DNA of 64,000 nt, taken from contig NZ_OX638201.1 of assembly GCF_951805225.1 (NCBI RefSeq), forward strand, positions 2,108,001-2,172,000, given 5' to 3'. Source of the DNA: an uncultured Flavobacterium sp. (GTDB taxonomy: Bacteria; Bacteroidota; Bacteroidia; Flavobacteriales; Flavobacteriaceae). The position numbers and the translations under genes are program-made. The notes below the pieces were generated by a model, which did not search any database, had not been told where the DNA came from, and was given only the letters and a program-made list of their open reading frames with translations. Below, one piece after another: positions 25,215-33,729 of the stretch (position 1 is the stretch's first letter; every line of letters starts with the position of its first letter).

Positions 25215-25667
25215 ATGAAAAAAATTGCATGCATCGCTCTCTTAGCTTTACTATTTACAAACTGTAAAAAAAGCACTTCGGATGAAGAATTAAAATCAGA
25301 AAAAAAACCAGTAACAACCAATATTACAGCAAAAGAAGTAAAAGAGGAAAAAGAAGATTGCAAAGATATTGAAGTAGAAATGGGATCCGGAAAAGAGTGT
25401 ATCATAACAAATACAGATCTTGAGAAAACGTATCAAAATATTATCAAAAAGAAAGAAGTCGAAGAAACAGAATATTTTTTAAGTGCAATTCCAAGCAAAA
25501 ATGAATCTGTTGATGTAAATAAAAAAGGATTAATCTCAATTGATTATGAAATCACTTCTGGTAAAAAAGTAGCTATTACGATGAATTATGAAGGCGGTGT
25601 AACCGAAGTTACTCTCGAAAAAATAAATGATACGATTAAAAAAAGCATCTATCATTACGCTGATTAA
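25215..25667 (+). CDS. Hypothetical lipoprotein (150 aa)
   Basis: The signal MKKIACIALLALLFTNCKK gives Cys17 as lipidation site. The first ~45 mature residues are a Lys/Glu-rich linker. Residues 55-150 form a small beta-rich domain with one Cys pair candidate (EDCKDIEVEMGSGKEC). No family recognised. It stands alone and ends at a strong hairpin (25692-25740). Function unknown. Confidence 0.6.
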   Translation: MKKIACIALLALLFTNCKKSTSDEELKSEKKPVTTNITAKEVKEEKEDCKDIEVEMGSGKECIITNTDLEKTYQNIIKKKEVEETEYFLSAIPSKNESVDVNKKGLISIDYEITSGKKVAITMNYEGGVTEVTLEKINDTIKKSIYHYAD

Positions 25668-25691
25668 AGTCCATAAAGTAAATCTCAAATC

Positions 25692-25740
25692 TTTTTCGAG
25701 CTACAAACAGAGATCTTTCCTCTGTTTGTAGCTCGAAAAA
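25692..25740. terminator. Perfect 21-bp hairpin, probable terminator
   Basis: TTTTTCGAGCTACAAACAG plus AG (25692-25712) pairs perfectly with 25720-25740 around a 7-nt loop, and the stem base is A/T-tract on both sides. It lies 25 nt after the lipoprotein gene. The stem is longer than terminators normally need. Confidence 0.75.
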
Positions 25741-25767
25741 TAGTGCGAGTACAAGATTGCGAAAAAA

Positions 25768-25822
25768 AAATCCGTTTTAAATCCGCGTCTTCGCGATAGC
25801 GAATCTGCGTCATCCGCGTACC
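25768..25822. repeat. Single copy of the ATCCGCG-type repeat
   Basis: The unit AAATCCGCGTCTTCGCGATA followed by GCGAATCTGCGTCATCCGCG matches 25060-25114 in the same orientation. An inverted copy is at 27297-27351, so the Crp/Fnr and GNAT genes between them are flanked by inverted repeats. Confidence 0.65.
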
Positions 25823-25870
25823 ATAATTCCGCATTATTTCTTTACTTTAGATAAGCCAAACTTCAATAAA

Positions 25871-26476
25871 ATGAAACTCAATCAAGATAAGTATCTCCAC
25901 GATTTAAAACTAAAATTCGAAAGCTACGCTCCTATTTCTGAACAATCCTGGCAATTGATTGAAAATATTATTGAATTTCAGTCAATAAAAAAAGGAGAAA
26001 TACTTTTGAGAAACGGACAAATTGCAAAAGAAATTCATTTTATAGCCAAAGGTGCTTTGCGAGCCTTTATCACCGATTCTGCCGGAAATATTTATAACAA
26101 AAACATTTTTCTCGAAGGCGATTTTGCAGGTTCAAAAGCTTCTTTATTACAACAAACTCCATCTGAATTTACTATCGAAGCACTTGAAGATTCCACTTTG
26201 ATAAACCTTAATTACAAAAAATACAGAACATTAATTGACCAAAACGAAGATCTGAAAAACTACTATATCGCCTATTTAGAAAAAAACTGGGTGATTGAAA
26301 AAGAACAACGCGAAATTTCGTTAGTAATGGAAAACGCAACCGAAAGATATTTGCATCTTTTATCTAAACATCCGGATATTTCAGAGCGAATTCCGTTGTT
26401 GCATATTGCATCACATTTAGGAATTACACCAACACAATTAAGCCGAATTAGAAAAAGTCTCGAAAAAGATATGTAA
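25871..26476 (+). CDS. Crp/Fnr-family transcriptional regulator
   Basis: A 201-residue regulator. A cyclic-nucleotide-binding-like beta-roll (residues 20-130; GEILLRNGQIAKEIHFIAKGALRAF) is followed by a C-terminal HTH (HIASHLGITPTQLSRIRKSL). The beta-roll lacks the clear cAMP-contacting Arg/Ser signature and has no Fe-S Cys cluster, so it is of the ligand-undefined type common in Bacteroidota. No partner operon is evident. It may control the GNAT gene that follows 72 nt on. Confidence 0.85.
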   Translation: MKLNQDKYLHDLKLKFESYAPISEQSWQLIENIIEFQSIKKGEILLRNGQIAKEIHFIAKGALRAFITDSAGNIYNKNIFLEGDFAGSKASLLQQTPSEFTIEALEDSTLINLNYKKYRTLIDQNEDLKNYYIAYLEKNWVIEKEQREISLVMENATERYLHLLSKHPDISERIPLLHIASHLGITPTQLSRIRKSLEKDM

Positions 26477-26548
26477 ATCAACATATGTAAAGGTTTCGCC
26501 CGAAATCACAACTTATCTTTGTCTTATATTTTTATAATTAGTATCAAA

Positions 26549-27280
26549 ATGAAAGATCTAAACTTAATCGAAGACAACATAAACAATCTTACCGGATTAT
26601 GGAAAACCGTTGGCGCTCCTTTCCTATCCTATCATAAAAATGAAACTTTCGAATATTGCAAAATCGAAAATTCAGGCTGGCCAAATAAACTATGGTTTCG
26701 AAAAGATATTTCAAAAAAAGACCTTCCGCAAATTATCAAAACTATGCAAACAAATTCAGGTTTAGTTTTACCATATTGGAATATTTTCGGAACAAAATCT
26801 TATGAAATATTGGAATCGAATGGTTTTGAAATAAAAACCGAACAAGTAGCAATGGCGCTGAAATTAGATCAAAAATTTGCACTAGAAAACAAGCTAAGTT
26901 TTAAAAGAGTTTCTACTGAAAAAGATGCTAAAATTTGGGCAGATTTATATCCAAATGCTTTTGGTTATGTAATCAGTAAAGAAATCCTGATTCACAATCA
27001 TAATGATGTTCATTTTTATTTGGTTTCTTTAGAAAATCAGCCAATTGGTACTTTCATGCTTTTTCAAACCGAAAATAATATCGGAATTCATGGCGTTGGC
27101 GTAATCCCAAAAATGCGTAGAAAAGGTTTTGCCGAAGAAATCATGAAATTCGCTCTTAATCTTTCTATAGATTTAAATGCGGATAATGCTTTGTTACAAG
27201 CTTCTGCAATGGGAAAAGATATTTATACAAGATTAGGTTTTGAGGATTTGTTTGTGATTAAGAATTATGTTATTGCTTAA
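26549..27280 (+). CDS. GNAT-family N-acetyltransferase (243 aa)
   Basis: The acetyltransferase fold is in the C-terminal half, with acetyl-CoA loop VIPKMRRKGFAEEIM near residues 186-200 and closing segment YTRLGFEDLFVIKNY. The N-terminal ~110 residues (NNLTGLWKTVGAPFLSYHKN) form a degenerate second GNAT-like half. I take ATG 26549, because the ten residues before it are hydrophobic but lack a signal cleavage site. The substrate is unknown. It is flanked by inverted copies of the ATCCGCG-type repeat. Confidence 0.75.
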   Translation: MKDLNLIEDNINNLTGLWKTVGAPFLSYHKNETFEYCKIENSGWPNKLWFRKDISKKDLPQIIKTMQTNSGLVLPYWNIFGTKSYEILESNGFEIKTEQVAMALKLDQKFALENKLSFKRVSTEKDAKIWADLYPNAFGYVISKEILIHNHNDVHFYLVSLENQPIGTFMLFQTENNIGIHGVGVIPKMRRKGFAEEIMKFALNLSIDLNADNALLQASAMGKDIYTRLGFEDLFVIKNYVIA

Positions 27281-27296
27281 TGGTTTGCGTTTATTA

Positions 27297-27351
27297 GCAC
27301 GCGGATGACGCGGATTCGCTATCGCGAAAACACGGATAAAAACGGATTTTT
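27297..27351. repeat. Inverted copy of the ATCCGCG-type repeat
   Basis: GCACGCGGATGACGCGGATT, CGCTATCGCGAA and CACGGATAAAAACGG match the unit at 24807 in that orientation, opposite to 25768-25822. It follows the GNAT gene by 17 nt. The remaining bases to 27575 hold a TAAGTTTG box at 27530-27537, a possible promoter element for the DoxX-like gene. Confidence 0.6.
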
Positions 27352-27575
27352 CTTTTTTTCTCCTATCATTCCGATGAACAAGAAATGATAAACTATCTGA
27401 TAAACTCAATCCAGAAAATCTTTCCTCTTTATTCTTTCCTCTTTCCTCTAAAATCTAAAATTCCCCAACTTGTCCAAAATGCCCCTAAAATAGTCGTAAA
27501 TAAGTATTCTATCAGAAAAATAAGATTTGTAAGTTTGTAATACATTAACTGATAACCATTTAAAAATAACAAATT

Positions 27576-27956
27576 ATGAAGAAAGCAAAAATTATTTTTT
27601 GGATTACAACTATTATTATTTTCTTATTTGAAGGCGTTATGCCAGCATTAACTTCGCAAACTGAATTGGCAAAAGAAGGAATCAAACACTTAGGATATCC
27701 TGAATATTTTGGAAATGCATTAGTCGTTTTTAAAATATTAGGAGTTTTAGTATTGGTAATTCCATCAATTCCTAAAAACATAAAAGAATGGGCTTACGCT
27801 GGATTTGGTTTCGATTTCATATTCGCGTCAATAAGTCATTTTGCCGTTGACGGAGTTAATTTTCAATCGTTTTTTCCATTAATATTTTTAGTGATTCTGG
27901 CGATTTCATACCATTATTATCATAGAATTGAGCGATACAAGAATATTGCTCTGTAA
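27576..27956 (+). CDS. DoxX-like membrane protein
   Basis: A 126-residue protein with four TM helices, the usual DoxX-like layout. It opens IIFWITTIIIFLFEGVMPAL and has the LGYPEYFGNALVVFKILGVLVL segment typical of the DoxX-like group. Inner-membrane. Such proteins are linked to quinone or small-molecule redox roles, but this subgroup is poorly defined. A short HMA-like gene follows 9 nt later on the same strand, so the two are probably co-transcribed. Confidence 0.82.
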   Translation: MKKAKIIFWITTIIIFLFEGVMPALTSQTELAKEGIKHLGYPEYFGNALVVFKILGVLVLVIPSIPKNIKEWAYAGFGFDFIFASISHFAVDGVNFQSFFPLIFLVILAISYHYYHRIERYKNIAL

Positions 27957-27965
27957 ACTTTTAAA

Positions 27966-28178
27966 GTGATGATAGAAGTTTTCAAAACAAATGTTCAGGA
28001 AGTGGAGCAATCTATTATGATTGTGGGGAAACTTCTTGAACATCTCCCAAATAGCGCGATCAATTTTGATTTAGAAGATTGCGACAAAATTCTGCGAATC
28101 AATGCTGCTTCTATCTCCAATCAAAAAATTATAGAACTTCTTGGTTCTTACGGTTACCATTGTGAGGTACTTTTATAA
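27966..28178 (+). CDS. HMA-like small protein lacking the metal-binding CxxC
   Basis: A 70-residue protein with a beta-alpha-beta-beta-alpha-beta pattern like heavy-metal-associated domains (MIEVFKTNV; SIMIVGKLLEHL; INFDLEDCDKILRI; NQKIIELLGSYGY; CEVLL). The MxCxxC metal site expected after strand 1 is absent; the only Cys residues are at positions 38 and 67. It may have lost metal binding or bind something else. It is 9 nt after the DoxX-like gene. The family match is by pattern only. Confidence 0.6.
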   Translation: MMIEVFKTNVQEVEQSIMIVGKLLEHLPNSAINFDLEDCDKILRINAASISNQKIIELLGSYGYHCEVLL

Positions 28179-28266
28179 TTCATAAAAAAACACAATATAC
28201 TGATTATCAAAATTTTAATTTTTTTATTGTACTTTTGAAATACTATCAATCTTCAAATTTCAAAAA

Positions 28267-28644
28267 ATGAATTTACCAATCAATCATCAAACAATAATGC
28301 CTTATCTAATCTTAGATGGCGCTTCTGAATTTATTGATTTTACTCAAAAAGTTTTCGATTCAGAAAAATCCAGTACAAACGTTTTACGCAATGACGGAAC
28401 TATTATGCACGCCGAAATTATCCTTCACGGAAGTACAATAATGGTTGCTGATCAAACGAAAGACTGGACAAAACATAACTCTAACTTGTTTGTTTATGTT
28501 CCTAATGCAGACGAAACTTACCAAAAAGCATTAGATCACGGTGCTACAAATTTAATGGGTTTAAGCAATCAGGATTATGGCAGAACATGTGGCGTAACAG
28601 ATCCTTTTGGAAATGTTTGGTGGATAACATCCGTTATCGAATAA
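28267..28644 (+). CDS. VOC-family (PhnB-like) protein
   Basis: A 125-residue glyoxalase-fold protein with two beta-alpha-beta-beta-beta repeats. It opens MPYLILDGASEFIDFTQKVF, the PhnB-like entry, and ends VTDPFGNVWWITSV, the classic closing motif. Length is normal. VOC proteins bind a divalent metal or small molecule; the reaction here is not known. A TACTTTTG box at 28230-28237 is a plausible promoter element. The DinB gene begins 27 nt after it. Confidence 0.85.
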   Translation: MNLPINHQTIMPYLILDGASEFIDFTQKVFDSEKSSTNVLRNDGTIMHAEIILHGSTIMVADQTKDWTKHNSNLFVYVPNADETYQKALDHGATNLMGLSNQDYGRTCGVTDPFGNVWWITSVIE

Positions 28645-28670
28645 AAAACACAATCTCTAAATCAAGAAAA

Positions 28671-29180
28671 ATGGAAGCAGCAATTCAAAAAGATACAGTT
28701 GAAACATTTAAAAACCTAAATGCGATACTTTCTTCATTTTCGCAAGAAGAATTTAATATTGTTCCTGCCAAAGATAGTTGGACTGCCGGACAAACAGCTC
28801 AGCATCTTGTACTTGCCTGCTCCGGTTATCCTCAATTATTTCTGGGAAAAACCGAAGAAACCGAAAGACCTTATCATGAAAAAGTCAAGGATATTGAAGC
28901 ATTATTTTTGAACTTCGATATAAAAATGGATGCACCTGAATTTTTAAAGCCGGAACTTATTGATTACGACAAAGATTCAATAACATCAATCTTTCTTAAT
29001 ACAGAAGCAGATTTATTACTTGCAACAGAAACTTTAGATTTATCACAAACATGTCTTGATTTTGAACTTCCCGGTTTTGGAAAATTTACTATTTTTGAAT
29101 GGATTAGTTTTGCTTTGACTCATATTCAAAGACATACAAAACAGTTGAATGACATTTATAAACAAGTTTCCAAATCTTAA
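28671..29180 (+). CDS. DinB-like (DfsB-type) metalloprotein
   Basis: A 169-residue four-helix-bundle protein. The start at 28671 is chosen because an earlier in-frame start would overlap the VOC gene. The metal-binding His positions of the DinB superfamily are visible as AGQTAQHLVLA (near residue 43) and the late HIQRHTKQL pair. It is of the DinB_2 type, thiol-dependent transferase-like in other bacteria; the substrate is unknown here. It lies in tandem between VOC and membrane-protein genes. Confidence 0.82.
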   Translation: MEAAIQKDTVETFKNLNAILSSFSQEEFNIVPAKDSWTAGQTAQHLVLACSGYPQLFLGKTEETERPYHEKVKDIEALFLNFDIKMDAPEFLKPELIDYDKDSITSIFLNTEADLLLATETLDLSQTCLDFELPGFGKFTIFEWISFALTHIQRHTKQLNDIYKQVSKS

Positions 29181-29188
29181 ATCATTGT

Positions 29189-29656
29189 ATGAAGTCTAAA
29201 TCAGGAAGTATATTTTTAGCGGGATTAATTGCAGGAACATTGGATATTCTTGCCGCAATTTTTTTCTACGCAATTCTATTTCAAAAAACAACGCCAATAA
29301 AAATTCTGCAATCTATAGCAAGTGGAATTTTCAAAAAAGAAGCTTATAGCGGCGGTTCACAAATGGCGTTATACGGATTGTTATTGCACTATTTTATAGC
29401 TTTTGTTTTTGCCTGGTTTTACTTTACGATATATCCGTATTTCACATTCTTAAAAAAGAACACACTTTTATCCGGAATCATTTATGGAATCTTCGTTTGG
29501 ATTGCAATGAACTTAGTTGTTTTGCCGGTTGTATTTCCGGTTTTGCCAGAGAAACATTTAGATTTCCCATTAATATTATCAATCCTGATTCTGATTTTCT
29601 GTATCGGAATACCGATTGCCTTTCTAAACAAAAAATATTATTCTTTACAAAAATAG
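29189..29656 (+). CDS. Four-TM membrane protein, YagU-like
   Basis: A 155-residue protein with four predicted TM helices: residues 8-30, 58-80, 90-113 and 124-146. It carries AGLIAGTLDILAAIFFYA and SGGSQMALYGLLLHYFIAFVFAW, which resemble YagU/DUF1440-type membrane proteins. It starts 8 nt after the DinB gene and ends 62 nt before a strong terminator. Function is unknown; an inner-membrane location is certain only by composition. Confidence 0.65.
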   Translation: MKSKSGSIFLAGLIAGTLDILAAIFFYAILFQKTTPIKILQSIASGIFKKEAYSGGSQMALYGLLLHYFIAFVFAWFYFTIYPYFTFLKKNTLLSGIIYGIFVWIAMNLVVLPVVFPVLPEKHLDFPLILSILILIFCIGIPIAFLNKKYYSLQK

Positions 29657-29717
29657 TTTTCAAACTTAAGTTTAAGTCACAATCAAAAACTTGAAACTTT
29701 AAACCTGAAACAAAACA

Positions 29718-29758
29718 AAAAAAAGCGAAACCAAGATTATTTGGTTTCGCTTTTTTTT
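29718..29758. terminator. Strong two-way terminator
   Basis: AAAAAAGCGAAACCAA pairs with TTGGTTTCGCTTTTTT around a 6-nt loop (stem about 29718-29734 with 29741-29757). A-tract before and T-tract after let it stop both the plus-strand cluster ending at 29656 and the minus-strand DUF1328 gene ending at 29779. Confidence 0.9.
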
Positions 29759-29778
29759 TAGCTGATTAAAACTTATTG

Positions 29779-29940
29779 CTAAACTTTTGTTCTTCCTGTT
29801 ACTAATGAAATAACAAATAATACTAAAAATATAAAGAATAAAACTTTTGCAATACTAGCGGCTCCGGCGGCAATTCCACCAAAACCAAAAATTCCGGCTA
29901 CTATAGCCAAAATTATAAATGTGACTGTCCAACGTAACAT
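29779..29940 (-). CDS. DUF1328 (YtjA-like) small membrane protein
   Basis: A 53-residue gene. ATG is the complement of 29938-29940 and the stop TAG the complement of 29779-29781. It begins MLRWTVTFIILAIVAGIFG and continues FGGIAAGAASIAKVLFF to end SLVTGRTKV. This matches the DUF1328/YtjA pattern: LRW start, two TM helices and a GFGG(I/L)AxxAAxxAK centre. Function of the family is unknown, though members are often stress-induced. It ends at the terminator 29718-29758 and is divergent from the glycosyltransferase gene. Confidence 0.88.
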   Translation of the reverse strand: MLRWTVTFIILAIVAGIFGFGGIAAGAASIAKVLFFIFLVLFVISLVTGRTKV

Positions 29941-30025
29941 AATCTTGAATTTTAAATTTATAATAAAGACTTTTTAAAGTCCGATTTGTTTGTTACTCAA
30001 AGTTCCTTCATTCGATAGAAAACCT

Positions 30026-30138
30026 TTAACTCAAAACGTTAATTTTTTATCGCAATCAACTATAAATCAAATTTTTGAGTTAATTTTATAATTCCACCTT
30101 TTCGTTTCAAAATTCCCACATAAATGCTTTTGAGTTAA
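30026..30138. promoter_or_regulatory. Three copies of TTAACTCAAAA between divergent genes
   Basis: TTAACTCAAAA is at 30026-30036, and its complement TTTTGAGTTAA at 30073-30083 and 30128-30138. The region separates the DUF1328 gene (start 29940) from the glycosyltransferase gene (start 30290). A shared regulator site is possible. The same 11-mer also occurs at 42626, 48671, 53863 and 58953. No other feature was seen in 29941-30289. Confidence 0.45.
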
Positions 30139-30289
30139 CTTTTTGATCGATTGGATTAATCGCCACTTTATTGATAAAGTAATTTTAGATAAAAATTTTA
30201 GCAGTATAGAATTAGCCATAATAGAGACATAAATTAGAATGTCTTACTGAAACTAAACGACTTATTAAACGAACTAAAACAACATCCCC

Positions 30290-32566
30290 ATGAAAGCGAT
30301 ATCAAATAAATCTAAAATAGTTTTTCTTTCTACATTTCCTCCAACACAATGTGGAATAGCAACTTATACACAAGACACAATAAAAGGAATTAATGATGTA
30401 TTTGGTAAATCCGTTACTTGTCAAATTTGTGAATTGGTCGATAAACCAAAAGCAAATCCAACGCAAGCCTACACTTTAAACACAAGAAATAAAGAAGAAT
30501 ATACTAAAGTTGCACATGAAATCAACAAAGACAAATCAGTAAAATTGGTTCATATTCAGCATGAATTTGGTTTATTTGGAGGTAATTATGGAGACTATTT
30601 ATTAGATTTTTTAAATGAAGTCAAAAAGCCACTTACTTATACTTTTCACAGCGTAATCCCAAACCCGAATGACGAATTAAAAACTTTCGTGAAATTGCTG
30701 CTTTCTTATAGCAATTCGGTTTTTGTGATGACCAATCAATCCAAAGAAATTTTGATGAGAGATTATGGTATAAAAGAAGATATTATTACTTGCGTACCAC
30801 ACGGAACTCATATTGTAATTTATGAAACTCCGCTACAAGCAAAAGAAAAATTCGATATTCAGGATAGAAAAGTATTATCAACTTTTGGACTTTTAGGAGA
30901 AGGAAAAAACATTGAGACCGGTTTACAAGCATTACCAAAAATTGTCGAAAATACTCCAAATGTTCTTTATTTAATTATCGGAAAAACACATCCTAATTTA
31001 ATAAAAGATGGCGTTGATGCTTATCGCGATAAATTGGAAGGAATTGTTAAAGAATTAAAACTGGAAAATAATGTTCGTTTTATAAATGAATATCTCGATA
31101 CAGACGAACTTTTAGATTATCTAAAAGCTACAGATATTTATCTGTTTACATCAAAAGATCCAAATCAGGCTGTAAGCGGAACATTCTCTTATGCAATGAG
31201 TTGTGCTTGTCCAATTGTAGCATCAAAAATTCCGCATACATTAGAAGTTCTAACTCCGGATTCTGGAATTCTGGTTGATATTGGAAACGTAGATCAATTT
31301 TCTGAAGCAGCTATTAAATTACTTTCAGATGAAAATCTAAGAGAAGAAATGGGGAAAAATGCTTTTAGAAAAACGCGCGCTTCTTCTTGGGAAAATGCGG
31401 CAATTACACATATGAATACTTATAAAGAGCTTTTTGAAAGTCCAACTGACATAAAATATACCTATCCTTCAATTCAATTGAAGCATATCAAAAAAATGAC
31501 AACCGATTTAGGTATCATTCAATTTTGCAAAATCTCAATTCCGGATCTTGATTCAGGTTATACATTAGACGATAATGCGCGCGCTTTGATTGCTCTTTGC
31601 ATGCATTATAAATTGACGCAAGACAAAGACGATTTAGCTTATATCTTGATTTATTTAGATTTTATTGAACGTTGTCAGCAACCAAAAGGCGATTTTATCA
31701 ATTATGTAGATCAGGAAAACCGCGAACATGTAGAGCAAAATGCCGAAGTAAATTTAGAAGATTCTAATGCAAGAGCTATTTGGGCTTTAGGAACAGTGGT
31801 TTCAAACGCTGCTATTTTGCCGGAAGCAATCACTAAAAAGGCAACCAAATGTTTATTGAATTCTTTAAAATGGGCCGAAAATATTCAGTCGCCGCGTTCT
31901 ATTGGTTTTGCAACAAAAGGTTTGTATTTGTATCACACAGCAGTTCCTAACTTATATGTTGCCGCGATTATTAATAAATTGAACGCCAAATTACTTTCTA
32001 ATTATGAAATTCACGCTTCAAGTGATTGGAAATGGTTCGAAAATTATTTGACTTACGGAAACGGAATTTTACCGGAATCAATGCTTTATGCTTTTCTAAC
32101 AACGAATAAACCAATCTATAAAAAAGTAGCTTTAGATTCTCTTGACTTTTTAATGTCGAAAATGTTTAAAGACAAAAACTTTAAAGTAATTTCTAACAAC
32201 GGATGGTTACACAGAGATTCGGAAGCAGATGTAAACGAATATGGAGAACAGCCAATTGATGTTGCTTACACAATTCAAACCTTAAATTCGTTCTATAATG
32301 CATTTGGTACAGCCGAATATAAAAACAAAATGAAAATCGCATTTAACTGGTTTTTAGGCAAAAATCATCTTAACCAAATTATGTACAATCCTATAAGTGG
32401 CGGTGGTTATGATGGACTGGAAAAAGAAAATGTCAACCTAAATCAAGGTGCAGAATCTACAGTTTGTTATCTTACTGCCAGATTAATCATGGAAAACCTT
32501 AAATTAGCAGAAATAAAAGTAATTCCGTTAATGAAAAACAGAAGCGGCGTTGCTATAAATTCATAA
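30290..32566 (+). CDS. GT4-like glycosyltransferase fused to an alpha/alpha-barrel-like domain
   Basis: A 758-residue two-part protein. Residues 1-380 are a GT-B glycosyltransferase of the GT4 type: FLSTFPPTQCGIATYT opening, VHIQHEFGLFGGNYG acceptor loop, TFGLLGEGKN at the domain junction and GTFSYAMSCACPIVAS nucleotide-sugar motif. Residues 400-740 are rich in helices with repeated WxxG-type turns (LDDNARALIALCMHY; GWLHRDSEADVNEYGEQPIDVAY). This resembles the (alpha/alpha)6 barrels of sugar-processing enzymes. Cytoplasmic. Sugar donor and product are unknown; a stress-glycan or glycolipid role is only a guess. A terminator follows. Confidence 0.8.
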   Translation: MKAISNKSKIVFLSTFPPTQCGIATYTQDTIKGINDVFGKSVTCQICELVDKPKANPTQAYTLNTRNKEEYTKVAHEINKDKSVKLVHIQHEFGLFGGNYGDYLLDFLNEVKKPLTYTFHSVIPNPNDELKTFVKLLLSYSNSVFVMTNQSKEILMRDYGIKEDIITCVPHGTHIVIYETPLQAKEKFDIQDRKVLSTFGLLGEGKNIETGLQALPKIVENTPNVLYLIIGKTHPNLIKDGVDAYRDKLEGIVKELKLENNVRFINEYLDTDELLDYLKATDIYLFTSKDPNQAVSGTFSYAMSCACPIVASKIPHTLEVLTPDSGILVDIGNVDQFSEAAIKLLSDENLREEMGKNAFRKTRASSWENAAITHMNTYKELFESPTDIKYTYPSIQLKHIKKMTTDLGIIQFCKISIPDLDSGYTLDDNARALIALCMHYKLTQDKDDLAYILIYLDFIERCQQPKGDFINYVDQENREHVEQNAEVNLEDSNARAIWALGTVVSNAAILPEAITKKATKCLLNSLKWAENIQSPRSIGFATKGLYLYHTAVPNLYVAAIINKLNAKLLSNYEIHASSDWKWFENYLTYGNGILPESMLYAFLTTNKPIYKKVALDSLDFLMSKMFKDKNFKVISNNGWLHRDSEADVNEYGEQPIDVAYTIQTLNSFYNAFGTAEYKNKMKIAFNWFLGKNHLNQIMYNPISGGGYDGLEKENVNLNQGAESTVCYLTARLIMENLKLAEIKVIPLMKNRSGVAINS

Positions 32567-32611
32567 AGAATCAAACGATAATAGACTGACCAAAATTGCT
32601 ATTAAACCCAG

Positions 32612-32639
32612 AAAATCCCTTTTAACGAAGGGATTTTTT
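32612..32639 (+). terminator. Terminator of the glycosyltransferase gene
   Basis: A 10-bp perfect stem (AAAATCCCTT 32612-32621, AAGGGATTTT 32628-32637) with a 6-nt loop and T-run, 45 nt after the stop codon. Confidence 0.85.
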
Positions 32640-32968
32640 GTTTTTTACATCTATCCTATTTCAATAATAATAATAATAAAATCCTCTTTTTGTTATTCCC
32701 AGAAATAGAAAAAAAAATCAGTACAAATCTGTTTAAATCCGTGTCATCTGCGTGCCATTCAACAACATTCCTAATTTTAACATTTTCCGCCAAACGACAC
32801 AATAATCCCTTTATTGTGTACGACTATGTTAATTATATAAACTTCCTAAAAAGTTGTGTAAGATTTCTTCTGTATTAACAGAGTAATTTTATACTTAACA
32901 ATCAGAAGATGTAAAGCTATTTAAAGAACTGGTTTTCAATCATTAGATTTAACTTAAAACATAGTATT
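32640..32968. other. Spacer: degraded repeat and a 9-bp hairpin
   Basis: The spacer holds a degraded ATCCGCG-type repeat half (near 32735-32760, ATCCGTGTCATCTGCGTGCC) and a perfect hairpin ACACAATAA/TTATTGTGT at 32797-32819. No promoter box of clear form and no gene is supported. A 62-codon open frame from 32690 runs through the repeat and is not believable. Confidence 0.5.
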
Positions 32969-33727
32969 TTGATTTTCACTATAAAAAATACATTCACAGA
33001 AATTGGAAATGCAACCTTGTTTGCAAAGCAGTTTTTTAAGGAAGTTTTTGTACCTCCTTATGAAGCAAAAGAATTCTTGAAACAATGTTATGTGATAGGT
33101 TATAAATCGCTGCCATTGGTAGCTATAACCGGTTTTATAATGGGTTTGGTACTTACGCTTCAATCGCGACCAACGCTTGTAAAATTTGGTGCCGAATCAT
33201 GGTTACCGGGAATGGTTGCTCTTTCTTTAATTAGAGAAATTGCGCCGGTAATTACCGCTTTGATCTGCGCCGGAAAAATTTCGTCAGGAATTGGTGCCGA
33301 ATTAGGTTCTATGAAAGTAACGGAACAAATTGATGCAATGGAAGTTTCGGCTATAAATCCTTATAACTATTTGGTCGTAACGCGAATTTTAGCCTGTACA
33401 TTAATGGTTCCTATTTTAGTGTTTTTTGCAGACGCTGTTGGAATTATTGGCGGATATGTTGGTATCAATATTCATGGCGATGTTAACTTTTATCGCTATC
33501 TGACTCAGATTTTGCAATCGTTGGAATTTCTGGATTTGATTCCGGCGACAATTAAAACATTTTTCTTCGGATTTTTTATCGGAATGATTGGATGTTTTAA
33601 AGGATTTAATGCTTCAAATGGAACCGAAAGTGTGGGTAAAGCAGCAAACTCAGCAGTTGTAACAGCTTCTTTAACCATCTTTATTCTGGATATGGTCGCA
33701 GTTCAAATAACCGATTTATTCTTTTAA
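32969..33727 (+). CDS. mlaE: MlaE-family ABC transporter permease
   Basis: A 252-residue inner-membrane protein of the MlaE/YrbE type. The core IAPVITALICAGKISSGIGAE and MKVTEQIDAMEV segments (residues 88-120) are diagnostic, with 5 to 6 TM helices. The start is TTG at 32969; the next in-frame ATG would remove part of the first helix. With MlaF and MlaD following at 2-nt and 22-nt gaps, it forms a phospholipid transporter at the inner membrane that helps keep outer-membrane lipid asymmetry. MlaB and MlaC genes are not present here, as is usual outside proteobacteria. Confidence 0.9.
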   Translation: MIFTIKNTFTEIGNATLFAKQFFKEVFVPPYEAKEFLKQCYVIGYKSLPLVAITGFIMGLVLTLQSRPTLVKFGAESWLPGMVALSLIREIAPVITALICAGKISSGIGAELGSMKVTEQIDAMEVSAINPYNYLVVTRILACTLMVPILVFFADAVGIIGGYVGINIHGDVNFYRYLTQILQSLEFLDLIPATIKTFFFGFFIGMIGCFKGFNASNGTESVGKAANSAVVTASLTIFILDMVAVQITDLFF

Positions 33728-33729
33728 AA

